Notes: a model not told the origin generated them from the letters alone. A stretch of DNA of 64,000 bases from Streptomyces koelreuteriae (GCF_018604545.1 NZ_CP075896.1:1612001-1676000), one strand, 5' to 3'; numbered from the stretch's first letter, positions 34,218-43,014 are shown. Numbers and translations: made by a program.

Positions 34218-34867
34218 CGCAAGATCACGCGGCACGCGTCCGGGGCGAAGCACTACCGAAGGAAAAGGTGGCAGCCTTCCTAAGTGGGGGCGGCACATCG
34301 CCCCCTAGGGGCGCGGGGAACTGCGCGACAAGCCACAACACCGCCGCACCCGCAAGACGACACCGCCAACAACGCCGCTGGGCAACCCAGGTACTCATCG
34401 CAGACGAACTAGCCCGCCACGCCTGCGCGGAACGAGGCCTCCCCCCACCCCCCGCCACCCTCCCCCCACACCGGCTCACCATCCCCGAACCCGACGTAGC
34501 AACCCTCGGCAGCATCATCGCGGCAGCGCTCACCCACTCCCCCGCCGCCCAAGCCCTGCTCACCGACCTGGAAAACGAGCAGCACATCCCCGAGACGGCC
34601 GTACGCGACTACTACGACCGCAACCAGGACCGCTTCCTCACCCCCGACGCCCTACGCCGCGGCGTCGACCCCTACGACGCACCAGCCCCCTCGGACATCC
34701 ATCCGTACGAGCAGGTCCGCCACGACATCGAAGGCGAACTACGCCAAGCCGCAGCCCACCGCGCCTTCTTCACCTGGCTCGACAAGGCCCGCGCGGACGT
34801 CGAGTACGCCGAGGGCTACGAACACCCCGGCGACCCCACGCACCAGGACCACGAACACCGCCACTGA
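34214..34867 (+). CDS. PpiC/parvulin-like hypothetical protein carrying an embedded intergenic-type repeat
   Basis: Protein of 217 residues, translationally coupled to the alpha-mannosidase (ATGA overlap). The C-terminal two thirds resembles actinobacterial relatives of parvulin-type foldases (AVRDYYDRNQDRF, then a helix EQVRHDIEGELRQAAAHRAF) and ends in a His-rich tail, DPTHQDHEHRH. Function is unknown; such proteins are often mis-annotated as malonyltransferases. Residues about 24-46 are encoded by a Streptomyces repeat element (34286-34350) and give a low-complexity Gly/Pro/Arg stretch unlike the rest. Codon use downstream stays normal, so the frame is retained. Confidence 0.7.
   Translation: MTQDHAARVRGEALPKEKVAAFLSGGGTSPPRGAGNCATSHNTAAPARRHRQQRRWATQVLIADELARHACAERGLPPPPATLPPHRLTIPEPDVATLGSIIAAALTHSPAAQALLTDLENEQHIPETAVRDYYDRNQDRFLTPDALRRGVDPYDAPAPSDIHPYEQVRHDIEGELRQAAAHRAFFTWLDKARADVEYAEGYEHPGDPTHQDHEHRH
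34286..34350 (+). repeat. Streptomyces dispersed intergenic repeat inserted in a coding region
   Basis: The segment begins with a hairpin (GGGGGCG - GCACAT - CGCCCCC) and continues GGGGCGCGGGGAACTGCGCG, a string I recognise from memory as a common dispersed repeat in Streptomyces intergenic regions. Here it lies in frame inside the foldase-like gene after the alpha-mannosidase. Its exact ends cannot be fixed without aligning other copies. Confidence 0.6.
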
Positions 34868-34885
34868 GCAAAACCATTGACCTCC

Positions 34886-34911
34886 GATGAATTCTGGTCC
34901 ACATTTTCATC
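34886..34911. promoter_or_regulatory. candidate RpiR operator upstream of the sugar ABC importer
   Basis: Inverted repeat GATGAA (34886-34891) and TTCATC (34906-34911), 14 bases apart, in the 114-bp gap before the binding-protein gene. The half-sites resemble GATGGAT/ATCCATC of the SIS/RpiR promoter. Confidence 0.4.
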
Positions 34912-34981
34912 AATCGAAGTCCGACTTGGTGATTTGATCCAGCGACTCGATCCAGCGACGACTGGTCCCAGGAGGGCAGCA

Positions 34982-36355
34982 ATGCGCGCAAGAAGACTCA
35001 CCGGATCCCTGACCTGTCTGGTCGTCCTGACCCTGACGGCCGCCGGCTGCGGCCTGTCCGGCGGCGGTTCCGACGGCGGTGACGCCACGGCCGGCGGCTG
35101 CAAGGTCGACCAGAACAACGTCGGTTCCGGGAAGCTCTCCGGCGAGGTCAAGGGAAAGATCACGTTCCAGACGACCAACCTGAAGAAGGACTTCGGGACG
35201 TACTTCAACGGCGTCATCGACGCCTTCGAGCAGGCCCACCCCGGCGCCGAGGTGAACTGGATCGACGACCCGGGCGACGCCACCTTCACCCAGCGCCTGG
35301 TCGCCGACGCGCAGGGCTGCACGCTCCCGGACGTGGTGAACGTCAACGTCAACACGGCGGTCGCGCTGACGAAGAACGGCTACCTGCTCAACCTGGACAA
35401 CAAGGCGCCGGACGCGGGCAAGCCGTTCGCCCCCGCGCTGTGGAAGTCCAGCATGTACGCCGACGCGGACGGCAAGAAGGTGCACAGCGTGCTGCCCTGG
35501 TACTCCGGCGGCATCGTGCAGACCTTCAACACCGATCTGATGAAGAAGGCGGGCCTGGACCCGGCCAAACCTCCGACGACCGTGCTGGGCCTGTTCGACG
35601 ACGCGGAGAAGGTGGCCAAGGCCTCCGGCGGCAAGTACTACGCGTTCCTCGCCAATCCGCAGCTGCGCATCCCGGCCGACTGGCAGCAGATGGGCATAGA
35701 GATCCTCTCGGCCGACGGCAAGAAGTTCACCTTCGCCGACGACCCGAAGACCGCGCAGTGGGTCGAGGCCATGACCAGGCTCTACAAGGCCGGCGGCATG
35801 CCCAGGGACTCCCTGTCGTCCACGCAGGACCCGGCCAACGTCTACGGCCAGGGCAAGCTGGTCTACGGCCCGACGAACCCCAACTTCCTGCGGTTCATCC
35901 AGCAGAACAACCCGAGCGTCTACAAGAAGACCGGTGTCGGCCGGTTCATGCTCGACGCCCTCGGCCACACCGTCGGCGCCCCGCAGTACGTCGGCGTCGC
36001 GTCCACCAGCAAGAACGCCCCCACCGCGCTGGCCTTCGCGCAGTTCCTGACGAACGCCGAGAACCAGCTCGCCTGGGCCAAGGACCCGAACGTCGTCATC
36101 TTCCCCTCCACTACGGCCTCCCTGAACGACCCGTTCTTCCAGTCGGTCAAGGGCGACGACCCCTTCGCCGAGGCCCGCAAGATCGTCGCCAGTGACCGCA
36201 AGACCGCCACGGCCGACGAGATCGCCCTCACCCCCGGTGAGCTGAACGCCATCTCGGCCCAGATCCAACTGGCCATGCAGGGCAAGAAGAGCGCCGAGGA
36301 CGCTCTGAAGGAGGCACAGTCCAAGGCCACCCGGCTGATAGAGCAGGGCAGCTGA
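34982..36355 (+). CDS. sugar ABC transporter substrate-binding lipoprotein
   Basis: CUT1-type solute-binding lipoprotein, 457 residues. ATG 34982 (GGAGGG site) gives a signal peptide with lipobox LTAAGC (Cys23) and a Gly/Ser/Asp linker. The domain starts with GKITFQTTNLKKDFGTYFNG and has the usual two-lobed layout. It is followed within two bases by the first permease. The substrate is predicted to be an oligosaccharide released by the neighbouring GH84/GH38 enzymes, for example a mannose- or GlcNAc-containing glycan; the sequence alone does not prove this. Confidence 0.9.
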   Translation: MRARRLTGSLTCLVVLTLTAAGCGLSGGGSDGGDATAGGCKVDQNNVGSGKLSGEVKGKITFQTTNLKKDFGTYFNGVIDAFEQAHPGAEVNWIDDPGDATFTQRLVADAQGCTLPDVVNVNVNTAVALTKNGYLLNLDNKAPDAGKPFAPALWKSSMYADADGKKVHSVLPWYSGGIVQTFNTDLMKKAGLDPAKPPTTVLGLFDDAEKVAKASGGKYYAFLANPQLRIPADWQQMGIEILSADGKKFTFADDPKTAQWVEAMTRLYKAGGMPRDSLSSTQDPANVYGQGKLVYGPTNPNFLRFIQQNNPSVYKKTGVGRFMLDALGHTVGAPQYVGVASTSKNAPTALAFAQFLTNAENQLAWAKDPNVVIFPSTTASLNDPFFQSVKGDDPFAEARKIVASDRKTATADEIALTPGELNAISAQIQLAMQGKKSAEDALKEAQSKATRLIEQGS

Positions 36356-36357
36356 GG

Positions 36358-37395
36358 ATGACGCAACCGACCGTCCACCAGGCGCCCGTCCCCGCTCCCC
36401 CGGGTGCGGACGCCCGACGCCCCGGCGGCGCCTCCCCCGCCCGGCCGCCGGGGCCCCTGCGCCGCGCCCTCCGCTTCGTGACGCCCGGCCCGAGCGCCGA
36501 CGCGGGGGGCGCGGCGCTCCACCGCCGCTGGTGGCTGCCCTGGCTGTGGATGACCCCGGCGATCATCGGCGCGACCGTGTTCGGGGTGTTCCCGTTCCTC
36601 AACACGGTCGTCGTCTCCTTCACCGACGCCAAGCCGCTGGGCGGTGCGTACAACCTCGTCGGGCTGGACAACTACCGCCGGATGCTGGGCGATCCGGACT
36701 TCTGGCTGGCCACCCGCAACAGCCTGCTGTACGCGCTGTTCGTCGTCCCGCTGATGGTGCTGCTGCCGCTGCTGCTCGCGATCCTGGTGGAGAAGAACCT
36801 GCCGGGCATCGGCTTCTTCCGCTCCGCCTTCTACACACCGGTGCTGGCCTCCAGCGTGGTCGTGGGCCTGAGCTGGCAGTGGCTGCTGAGCGACCAGGGG
36901 CTGGTCAACACCTGGCTGCAGAAGGCCCACATCATCCGCGAGGCGATCCCGTTCCTGTCGGACTCGTGGCTGATCCTGCTGTCGGCGATGGGCCTGACGC
37001 TGTGGAAGGGCCTCGGCTGGTACATGATCTTCTACCTGGCGGCCCTCGGGAACGTCCCCAAGGAGCTGCACGAGGCGGCGGCCGTGGACGGCGCGGGCGT
37101 GGTGCGCCGCTTCTGGCACGTCACCGTGCCCGGCGTACGCACCTCGATGATGCTGGTCGGCACCCTGACCGGCATCGGCTCGCTGCGGGTCTTCACCGAG
37201 ATCTACATGCTGGGCGGCGCGACCGGCGGCCCCGGCGGCGCCGACCGCACGCTGCCCTTCTACATCCGCGACGTCGGCCTCGACCCGCTCACCGGCAACG
37301 CCGGCTACGGCGCCGCCGTCAGCGTCGCCCTGTTCGCCCTGACCCTGGGCCTCACGCTGCTCGCCCAGCGTCTGACGAAGGAGGACGAGGGATGA
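36358..37395 (+). CDS. sugar ABC transporter permease (MalF type)
   Basis: CUT1 permease, 345 residues, with a Pro-rich cytoplasmic N terminus of about 55 residues, then about six transmembrane helices. The ATPase-docking loop is EAAAVDGAGVVRRFWHVTVP. It starts two bases after the binding-protein stop and overlaps the next permease by four bases. No ATPase is encoded here, so the shared MsiK is the expected energiser. Confidence 0.9.
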   Translation: MTQPTVHQAPVPAPPGADARRPGGASPARPPGPLRRALRFVTPGPSADAGGAALHRRWWLPWLWMTPAIIGATVFGVFPFLNTVVVSFTDAKPLGGAYNLVGLDNYRRMLGDPDFWLATRNSLLYALFVVPLMVLLPLLLAILVEKNLPGIGFFRSAFYTPVLASSVVVGLSWQWLLSDQGLVNTWLQKAHIIREAIPFLSDSWLILLSAMGLTLWKGLGWYMIFYLAALGNVPKELHEAAAVDGAGVVRRFWHVTVPGVRTSMMLVGTLTGIGSLRVFTEIYMLGGATGGPGGADRTLPFYIRDVGLDPLTGNAGYGAAVSVALFALTLGLTLLAQRLTKEDEG

Positions 37396-38270
37396 CGACC
37401 GCCGTCGACAAGCGCCGCCGTCTGATACCCCGCTGGCGGGACTACGGCCGGCCGCGTGAACTGGTCGTCCGCTATCTGCTGCTGGTGTTCGTCCTGTTCA
37501 TCACCGTCGGCCCGCTGCTGTGGCAATTGCTGTCGTCCCTCAAGGGCGCGGGAGAGGACGTCTTCGGCGCCGGTGCCTCGCTGATCCCCCACCACCCGAC
37601 CCTGCGGGCCTACCGCGAGATCTTCGACCAGGTGCCGGTGTGGACGTACATCGGGAACAGCATGGTGATCGTCGCGCTGTCCGTCACGAGCCAGCTCGTC
37701 TTCTCCACCCTGGCGGGCTACATGCTCTCCAAGCCGGGCTGGAAGGGCCGGAAGCTGATCTGGGTGGTGCTGATGGCGTCCATGATGTTCCCCTTCGAGT
37801 CGATCATGGTGTCGCTGTTCCTCAGCATCCGGGACATGGGCCTGGTCGACCATCTGGCCGGTGTCTGGCTGCCCGGCTTCGTCGCCGCGATCAACGTCCT
37901 CATCATGCGGGCCGCGTTCCTCGCCGTACCGCGCGAGATAGAGGACGCGGCGATGCTGGACGGGGCGGGCGAGTGGAAACGCTTCCGGTATCTGTATCTG
38001 CCCTCCGCCTACGGCGCGATCCTCGTCGTCACCATCAACACCTTCATCAGCGCCTGGGACGACTTCCTGTGGCCCTTGATCGTGCTGCGCTCGGAGGAGC
38101 ACTTCACCCTGACGCTCGGTCTGGCCCGGCTGCAGAGCTCGTCGTTCGGCTATGACCAGCGCATGGTGATGGCGGGTTCCGTCATCTCCGTGATCCCGGT
38201 GCTGGTGCTGTTCGTCATCACGCAGCGGTGGTTCTACAGGGGCGTCTCGTCCGGTGCCGTGAAGCTCTGA
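37392..38270 (+). CDS. sugar ABC transporter permease (MalG type)
   Basis: CUT1 permease, 292 residues from ATG 37392, about six helices, docking loop EDAAMLDGAGEWKRFRYLYL. It completes the importer. Its last 37 bases are antisense to the end of the GH3 gene on the minus strand, so the two convergent transcripts share coding sequence and no terminator fits between them. Confidence 0.9.
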   Translation: MTTAVDKRRRLIPRWRDYGRPRELVVRYLLLVFVLFITVGPLLWQLLSSLKGAGEDVFGAGASLIPHHPTLRAYREIFDQVPVWTYIGNSMVIVALSVTSQLVFSTLAGYMLSKPGWKGRKLIWVVLMASMMFPFESIMVSLFLSIRDMGLVDHLAGVWLPGFVAAINVLIMRAAFLAVPREIEDAAMLDGAGEWKRFRYLYLPSAYGAILVVTINTFISAWDDFLWPLIVLRSEEHFTLTLGLARLQSSSFGYDQRMVMAGSVISVIPVLVLFVITQRWFYRGVSSGAVKL

Positions 38271-40540
38271 TCGACCCGGAGCCCGACCGGTACGGCGGTC
38301 AGGGCCCGGCGCGCCGACTCCGCCACGCGGATCTCGACCGTGCCGGGCAGGACCGCCGTCTCCAGGTCCGGGCCCACTTGGGCCAGTTGGTCCGGACCGA
38401 GAGCGAACGCGACCGTACGGCACTCTCCCGGCTCCAGCTCGACGGCCCTGAAGCCCCTCAGCTCCAGTGCGCGCGGCCAGACCGGCGTGACGAGGCGGCG
38501 CAGATAGAGCTGCGCGACGGTACGCCCGTGCCGTTGCCCGGTGTTGGTGACGTCGACCTCGACGGTCCGCCCCGACAGCCGGGGCGGACCGTAGGCGAAG
38601 CTCGTGTACGCCAGCCCGTGCCCGAAGCCGTAGAGCGGCTCGGCGCTGTCATCGGCGTAGCCGCCGTACTCGATGTCCTTGTGGTTGTAGTGGACGGGCA
38701 GTTGACCTGCCGAGCGCGGCACGGACACGGGCAGCCGCCCGACGGGCTCGGCCCGTCCCAGCAGGACGTCCGCGATCGCCTCGCCGCCCCAGGAGCCCGG
38801 GTACCAGGCGGTGAGCAGCGCGGCGGCCCGTTCGGCGGCCTCGGGGACGGCGTGCGGGCGGCCCTGGAGCAGGACGACGACGGTGGGTGTGCCGGTCGCC
38901 GTGACGGCGTCGAGCAGGGCGTGCTGGGCCGCGCCGAGCCGGAGCCCGGCCAGGTCGACGCCTTCGCCGCAGGTCATCTCGGACACGACGGTGCGCGCGG
39001 CGCCGTTGGCGTCGAACTCCGTGCCGGGCGTACGGGCGCTGCTGCCGCCCAGTACGAGCACGGCGAGGTCGGACGCGGCGGCCTCGGCGATCGCCTCCGG
39101 GATGCCGGAGAGGTCGTCGCCGGTCAGGGCGCAGCCCTTGGCGTGGCGTACGTCGATGCCGGTGCGCCGGAGCGCGTCGAGGACGCTGGTGCCGGTGCCG
39201 GGGCGTTGTGGGGCGGTGTAGTCGCCCAGTTGGTGGGCGACGGTGTCGGCGTGCGGCCCCAGGACGGCGATACGGGAGCCGGTCGGCACGGGCAGCACAC
39301 CCTGGTCGTTGTGGAGCAGGGTCACGGCGGCCCGGGCGAGGGCGGTGCTCAGATCACGTCCGACGGCGGGGTCCGGGAACGGGCCCGCGCTGTAGGGCTG
39401 TTCGAACAGCCCGAGCCGGAACTTGAGCCGCAGCACCCGCGCGACGGCCGTGTCCAGGGCCTCCACGCTCACCAGCCCCCGCTCGACCGCCTCCTCGAGA
39501 TGGGTGAAGCCCTCATCCCACAGGCTCAGGTCGATCCCTGCGTGGAGCGCGAGAGCCCCGGCCGCCACCTTGTCCCCGGTGACGCGGGCCAGCCGGTCCA
39601 CGGCCAGTCCGTCCGCCATGACGAGTCCGTCGAAACCCCAGCGGTGGCGCAGCAGTCCGGTCAGGAGGGCGCGGTTGCCGCAGCAGGGCATGCCGTCGAC
39701 CTCGTTGTAGGCGGCCATGACGGCGGCGGCTCCGGCCCGGACACCGGCGTGGGCGGCGGGGAGGTGGATCTCGTGCAGCTCCCGGAGACCGAGTTCGGAC
39801 TCGGCGGAGTTGCGGCCGCCGACGGTGGCGCCCTGCCCGGCGAAGTGCTTGAGGACGACGGGCGCCTTGTCCGGGGCGAAGAGCCCGTCCGGCCGGCCGA
39901 GGGGCTCCCCCTGCATACCGCGTACGAGCGCCTCGGTGAGCCGGGCGGCCAGATACGGGTCCTCGCCGAAGCACTCCTCGGTCCGGCCCCAGCGCGGATC
40001 CCGGGCGATGTCCAGAGCCGACACCAGGGCGACATGGCCGCCCCGGGCGCGCAGTTCGGCGGCGGCGTGGGCGGCGGCCCGCTCGTACAGCCCGGGGTCC
40101 CATGTGGCGCCGACGGCCAGGTTGACGGGCAGGACCGTGCCGTCAAGGGCCATGTGCCCGTGCGGCACCTCCTCGACGAACAGGGCCGGGATGCCGAGCC
40201 GGCTGTGCTCGACGACATGCCGCTGGACGAGGTGGGCCAGTTCGGCACCGGCCTCGGCGCCGGAGCCGGTGGTGTGGTCGACGCCCGACCAGGCGTCGGC
40301 GCGCAACAGCCCGTACAGGGCCCCGAGTCCGGCGAAGCGCTCGGTCTCGGCGTACAGGGCGTCGGTGAGTTCGAAGCCGCCGTCGGGGGTGCGCCGGTAG
40401 GCGTCCCAGCCGTACATCCGCTGGTTGAGCTGGCCGGCCTTCTCGCGCGGGGTCATGCGCGACAGCAGGTCGCGAACGCGGTCGTCGACGGGGGCGGTGG
40501 GGTCGCGGTACACAGGCGTGGACTGCCGGGTGGCGGTCAT
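38234..40540 (-). CDS. GH3 beta-glycosidase
   Basis: Glycoside hydrolase family 3 enzyme, 768 residues, cytoplasmic by absence of a signal. The barrel domain contains the conserved KHFAGQGATVGGRN segment and a nucleophile-bearing GLVMADGLAV; the alpha/beta sandwich and the C-terminal fibronectin-III-like domain are complete. Beta-glucosidase and beta-xylosidase are the commonest activities of this subfamily, and the true substrate is not evident. It lacks the NagZ signature. It overlaps the kinase gene upstream by four bases, so the two form one operon. Confidence 0.88.
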   Translation of the reverse strand: MTATRQSTPVYRDPTAPVDDRVRDLLSRMTPREKAGQLNQRMYGWDAYRRTPDGGFELTDALYAETERFAGLGALYGLLRADAWSGVDHTTGSGAEAGAELAHLVQRHVVEHSRLGIPALFVEEVPHGHMALDGTVLPVNLAVGATWDPGLYERAAAHAAAELRARGGHVALVSALDIARDPRWGRTEECFGEDPYLAARLTEALVRGMQGEPLGRPDGLFAPDKAPVVLKHFAGQGATVGGRNSAESELGLRELHEIHLPAAHAGVRAGAAAVMAAYNEVDGMPCCGNRALLTGLLRHRWGFDGLVMADGLAVDRLARVTGDKVAAGALALHAGIDLSLWDEGFTHLEEAVERGLVSVEALDTAVARVLRLKFRLGLFEQPYSAGPFPDPAVGRDLSTALARAAVTLLHNDQGVLPVPTGSRIAVLGPHADTVAHQLGDYTAPQRPGTGTSVLDALRRTGIDVRHAKGCALTGDDLSGIPEAIAEAAASDLAVLVLGGSSARTPGTEFDANGAARTVVSEMTCGEGVDLAGLRLGAAQHALLDAVTATGTPTVVVLLQGRPHAVPEAAERAAALLTAWYPGSWGGEAIADVLLGRAEPVGRLPVSVPRSAGQLPVHYNHKDIEYGGYADDSAEPLYGFGHGLAYTSFAYGPPRLSGRTVEVDVTNTGQRHGRTVAQLYLRRLVTPVWPRALELRGFRAVELEPGECRTVAFALGPDQLAQVGPDLETAVLPGTVEIRVAESARRALTAVPVGLRVDQSFTAPDETPL

Positions 40541-41718
40541 GGACGGCCCTGGTGGGCGAGCCGGGCCAGGGCCACGGCGCCCCGGCGGCCGTCGGGGACC
40601 CAGTCGAGGGTCAGAGCGAGGGTGCGGAGGCGGGCGTCCAGGCGCGAGGTGAGCGGCCCGTCGGGGCCGAGGAGGCCTCCGGTGGCCACGACCCTTTCTC
40701 CCGAGGAGGGGTCCAACGCTCGTACTGCCTCGGTGAGTTGGTCGGCGGCCTCGTCCAGGATGGCCAGGGCGACGGTGTCCCCGGCCGCCTCGACGACCAG
40801 TGGCGCGAGCCGGGCCAGGCGGATGGGGGGTTCCGCCATGACGGCGGGGAGCAGGTGTCTGCGATAGGCCTCGCGGTGGGGGCGGGACCAGGGGGTGTCG
40901 TCGAGGGGCGGGAGGGGGCGCCGTTCGACCGGGGAACCGGTCATGCCGTTGGGCACCGCCCCGGCCGCTCCGGTCCCTGCCGGGCCGCTCGCGGGTGGCG
41001 CCGCCTCGTCCCCCGCGCCGCCCTCCTCCATGCCCTGGACCACCTCGGGGGACAGCCGCCGCACCGTACCGCCGGAGGTTCCGCCCGGCAGCACCTCGCC
41101 CGGCACCCCGAGTTCCCGCCCCACCAGCTCCGCCAGCACCGTCGGCGCGCCCCTCCCGTCGGCCATCCGCAGTGCGGCCCGGACCGCCGCGCGGCCGATC
41201 CAGAAGCCGCTGCCGTCGTCGCCGAGGAGCCAGCCGTCGCCGTCCACGGTGGCGATGCCGCGGCGGTCGGTGATGCGCATGGCGACCGCGCCCGTGCCGG
41301 CCACCAGGGCGAGGCCGTCGGCCGGGGCGCCCGGGGCGGAGGCGAAGGCGGCCTCGATGTCGCTGCAGATGACGGGCGGTCCGGCGTCGATGCCCAGTCG
41401 GCTCAGGGCTGCGGTGAGGGCGGCCAGGGCGTTGCGCCGCCCCGGTTCGTCGGCGACGGCGCCCGTCGCGCCCGCGAAACCGCCGGCGACGGCCACGATC
41501 CGGGCACGGACGGACTCGGGCACGGCCTGTCCGACGGCCTCGGCGAGATGCTCGGTGAGCCGCGGCACCGGCACGGTCAGGGCGTTGCCCGGCCCGGCGG
41601 CGCCCTCGCCCAGCGGACGTCCGTCGGCGGCGGTCGCCAGGACCGCCCGGGTCCGGGTGCCGCCCGCGTCGAGACCGACCACCAGATCCCGAAGCTCCTG
41701 GTTCAATTCATTACCCAT
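40537..41718 (-). CDS. BadF/BadG-family N-acetylglucosamine kinase-like protein
   Basis: Sugar kinase of the BadF/BadG/BcrA ATPase fold, 393 residues. The N-terminal phosphate loop is VVGLDAGGTRTRAVL; ALVAGTGAVAM and GWLLGDDGSGFWIGR are typical of GlcNAc kinases. A roughly 60-residue Gly/Pro/Ala-rich insertion (about 205-270) splits the second half and looks disordered. The start is uncertain: ATG 41718 has no ribosome site and lies within a putative operator, and a later GTG (41682) just before the phosphate loop is possible. In context it would phosphorylate GlcNAc released by the hexosaminidases. Confidence 0.85.
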   Translation of the reverse strand: MGNELNQELRDLVVGLDAGGTRTRAVLATAADGRPLGEGAAGPGNALTVPVPRLTEHLAEAVGQAVPESVRARIVAVAGGFAGATGAVADEPGRRNALAALTAALSRLGIDAGPPVICSDIEAAFASAPGAPADGLALVAGTGAVAMRITDRRGIATVDGDGWLLGDDGSGFWIGRAAVRAALRMADGRGAPTVLAELVGRELGVPGEVLPGGTSGGTVRRLSPEVVQGMEEGGAGDEAAPPASGPAGTGAAGAVPNGMTGSPVERRPLPPLDDTPWSRPHREAYRRHLLPAVMAEPPIRLARLAPLVVEAAGDTVALAILDEAADQLTEAVRALDPSSGERVVATGGLLGPDGPLTSRLDARLRTLALTLDWVPDGRRGAVALARLAHQGRP

Positions 41719-41728
41719 CGCTGACTAT

Positions 41729-41747
41729 GGTGATTGATGCATTCACC
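41729..41747. promoter_or_regulatory. palindromic candidate operator between kinase and GH5 genes
   Basis: Imperfect 19-bp palindrome GGTGATTGATGCATTCACC (arms pair except one T-T) in the divergent promoter. TTCAATTCATTACCCATC at 41702-41719 is a second, related element. Both overlap the nominal start codons of the flanking genes, which suggests the true starts are further downstream. Confidence 0.45.
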
Positions 41748-43005
41748 CAGAGCAAGGGATCTGGGTGCTCGACCCGAGGAGGATCCCATTCCCACGCTCC
41801 GCTTCGGCGTCAACTACACGCCCCGCCGCGGCTGGTTCCACGCCTGGCACGACTTCGACCCGGCGCACGCCCGCGAGGACCTGGACCAGATCGCCGCGCT
41901 CGGCCTCGACCACGTCCGGGTCTTCCATCTGTGGCCGCTCCTCCAGCCCAACCGCACCCTCATCCGCCCCGCCGCCGTGGACCAGCTCGCGCACCTGGTC
42001 GACCTGGCCGCCGAGGCCGGTCTCGACGTCCTGGTGGACGGTGTGCAGGGCCATCTGTCCAGCTTCGACTTCTACCCGGAGTGGACGCGAAGCTGGCACC
42101 ACCGCAATGTCTTCACCGACCCGGAGGCCGTCGCCGCCCAGGCCGAGCTGATGCGCACCCTCGGCCGCGCCCTGGCCGGCCGCCCCAACCTCATCGGCCT
42201 GCAACTCGGCAACGAGCTCAACAACCTGGTCGAGCACAATCCGGTGACCGCGGACGAGGTGGACCGCTACCTCGACACCCTGCTCGCCGCCACCCGCGAG
42301 CACCTGCCCCCGGGCCGGCTCGCGACCCACTCGGCCTACGACGCGGCCTGGTACGGCGACGACCACCCCTTCACCCCCGAGGCCTCGGCCCGCAAGGGCG
42401 ATGTCACCACCGTCCACCCCTGGGTGTTCTCCGGCGACTGCGCCCGCCGCTACGGCCCCCGCTCCCCTCAGGTGCAGCACCTCGCCGAATACGGCACGGA
42501 ACTCGCCAAGGCCTACGCCGAGGACCCGGCCCGCCCGGTCTGGGTGCAGGAGACGGGCGCCCCGGAGCCGCACATCCCGGCGGCCGACGCCCCGGACTTC
42601 GCGCGGGCGACCGTGCGGAACGCGGCCGGGTGCGAGGGGCTGTGGGGCGTGACGTGGTGGTGCTCCCACGACGTGGACCGCTCGCTCGCCGACTACCCGG
42701 AACTGGAGTACACCCTGGGCCTGTTCGACGCGCGGGGCGGCGCCAAGCCGATCGCGACGGCCCTGGCCGAGACCGTCGCCGAGGTGCGGGCGGGGCACCA
42801 TCCCGTCCGGCCCCGCGACACGGCCCTGGTCCTGGACTGCACGCCGTCCACCCGCTCCGTATCCGGCCCGGGAGGCGCGTACTTCGACGCGTGGATGGCC
42901 CTGCGCGCCGAGGGTGTGCACCCGGCGGTGGTCCTGGCGGGGCGGGCGGACGACGCCGCCTACCTGGCGGCGCGCGGCATCAAGGAGGTCGTACGGGTGC
43001 CCTGA
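41737..43005 (+). CDS. GH5-like glycoside hydrolase (candidate N-glycan-core beta-mannosidase)
   Basis: Clan-A glycoside hydrolase, about 422 residues, no signal peptide. The conserved domain starts TLRFGVNYTPRRGWFHAWHD; the acid/base is Glu160 in LGNELNN and the nucleophile Glu272 in VQETGAP (numbered from ATG 41737). It resembles small GH5 enzymes of the GH5_18 type, which are known as beta-mannosidases acting on Man-beta-1,4-GlcNAc; that subfamily assignment is my inference. The start is doubtful: ATG 41737 sits in an operator-like palindrome, whereas a perfect GAGGAGG lies at 41776-41782, five bases before an in-frame ATT codon. Confidence 0.78.
   Translation: MHSPRARDLGARPEEDPIPTLRFGVNYTPRRGWFHAWHDFDPAHAREDLDQIAALGLDHVRVFHLWPLLQPNRTLIRPAAVDQLAHLVDLAAEAGLDVLVDGVQGHLSSFDFYPEWTRSWHHRNVFTDPEAVAAQAELMRTLGRALAGRPNLIGLQLGNELNNLVEHNPVTADEVDRYLDTLLAATREHLPPGRLATHSAYDAAWYGDDHPFTPEASARKGDVTTVHPWVFSGDCARRYGPRSPQVQHLAEYGTELAKAYAEDPARPVWVQETGAPEPHIPAADAPDFARATVRNAAGCEGLWGVTWWCSHDVDRSLADYPELEYTLGLFDARGGAKPIATALAETVAEVRAGHHPVRPRDTALVLDCTPSTRSVSGPGGAYFDAWMALRAEGVHPAVVLAGRADDAAYLAARGIKEVVRVP
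41776..41782 (+). promoter_or_regulatory. strong Shine-Dalgarno inside the nominal GH5 frame
   Basis: GAGGAGG followed five bases later by in-frame ATT 41788, immediately before the conserved domain (PTLRFGVNY). No ATG, GTG or TTG is available between it and the domain. It may mark a rare ATT start. Confidence 0.4.
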
Positions 43006-43014
43006 GCGCTCAGG
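43001..43014. terminator. palindrome between convergent GH5 and nagZ-like genes
   Basis: Perfect 14-bp palindrome CCTGAGCGCTCAGG spanning both convergent stop codons, which are only four bases apart. It is a likely compact two-way terminator. Confidence 0.4.
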
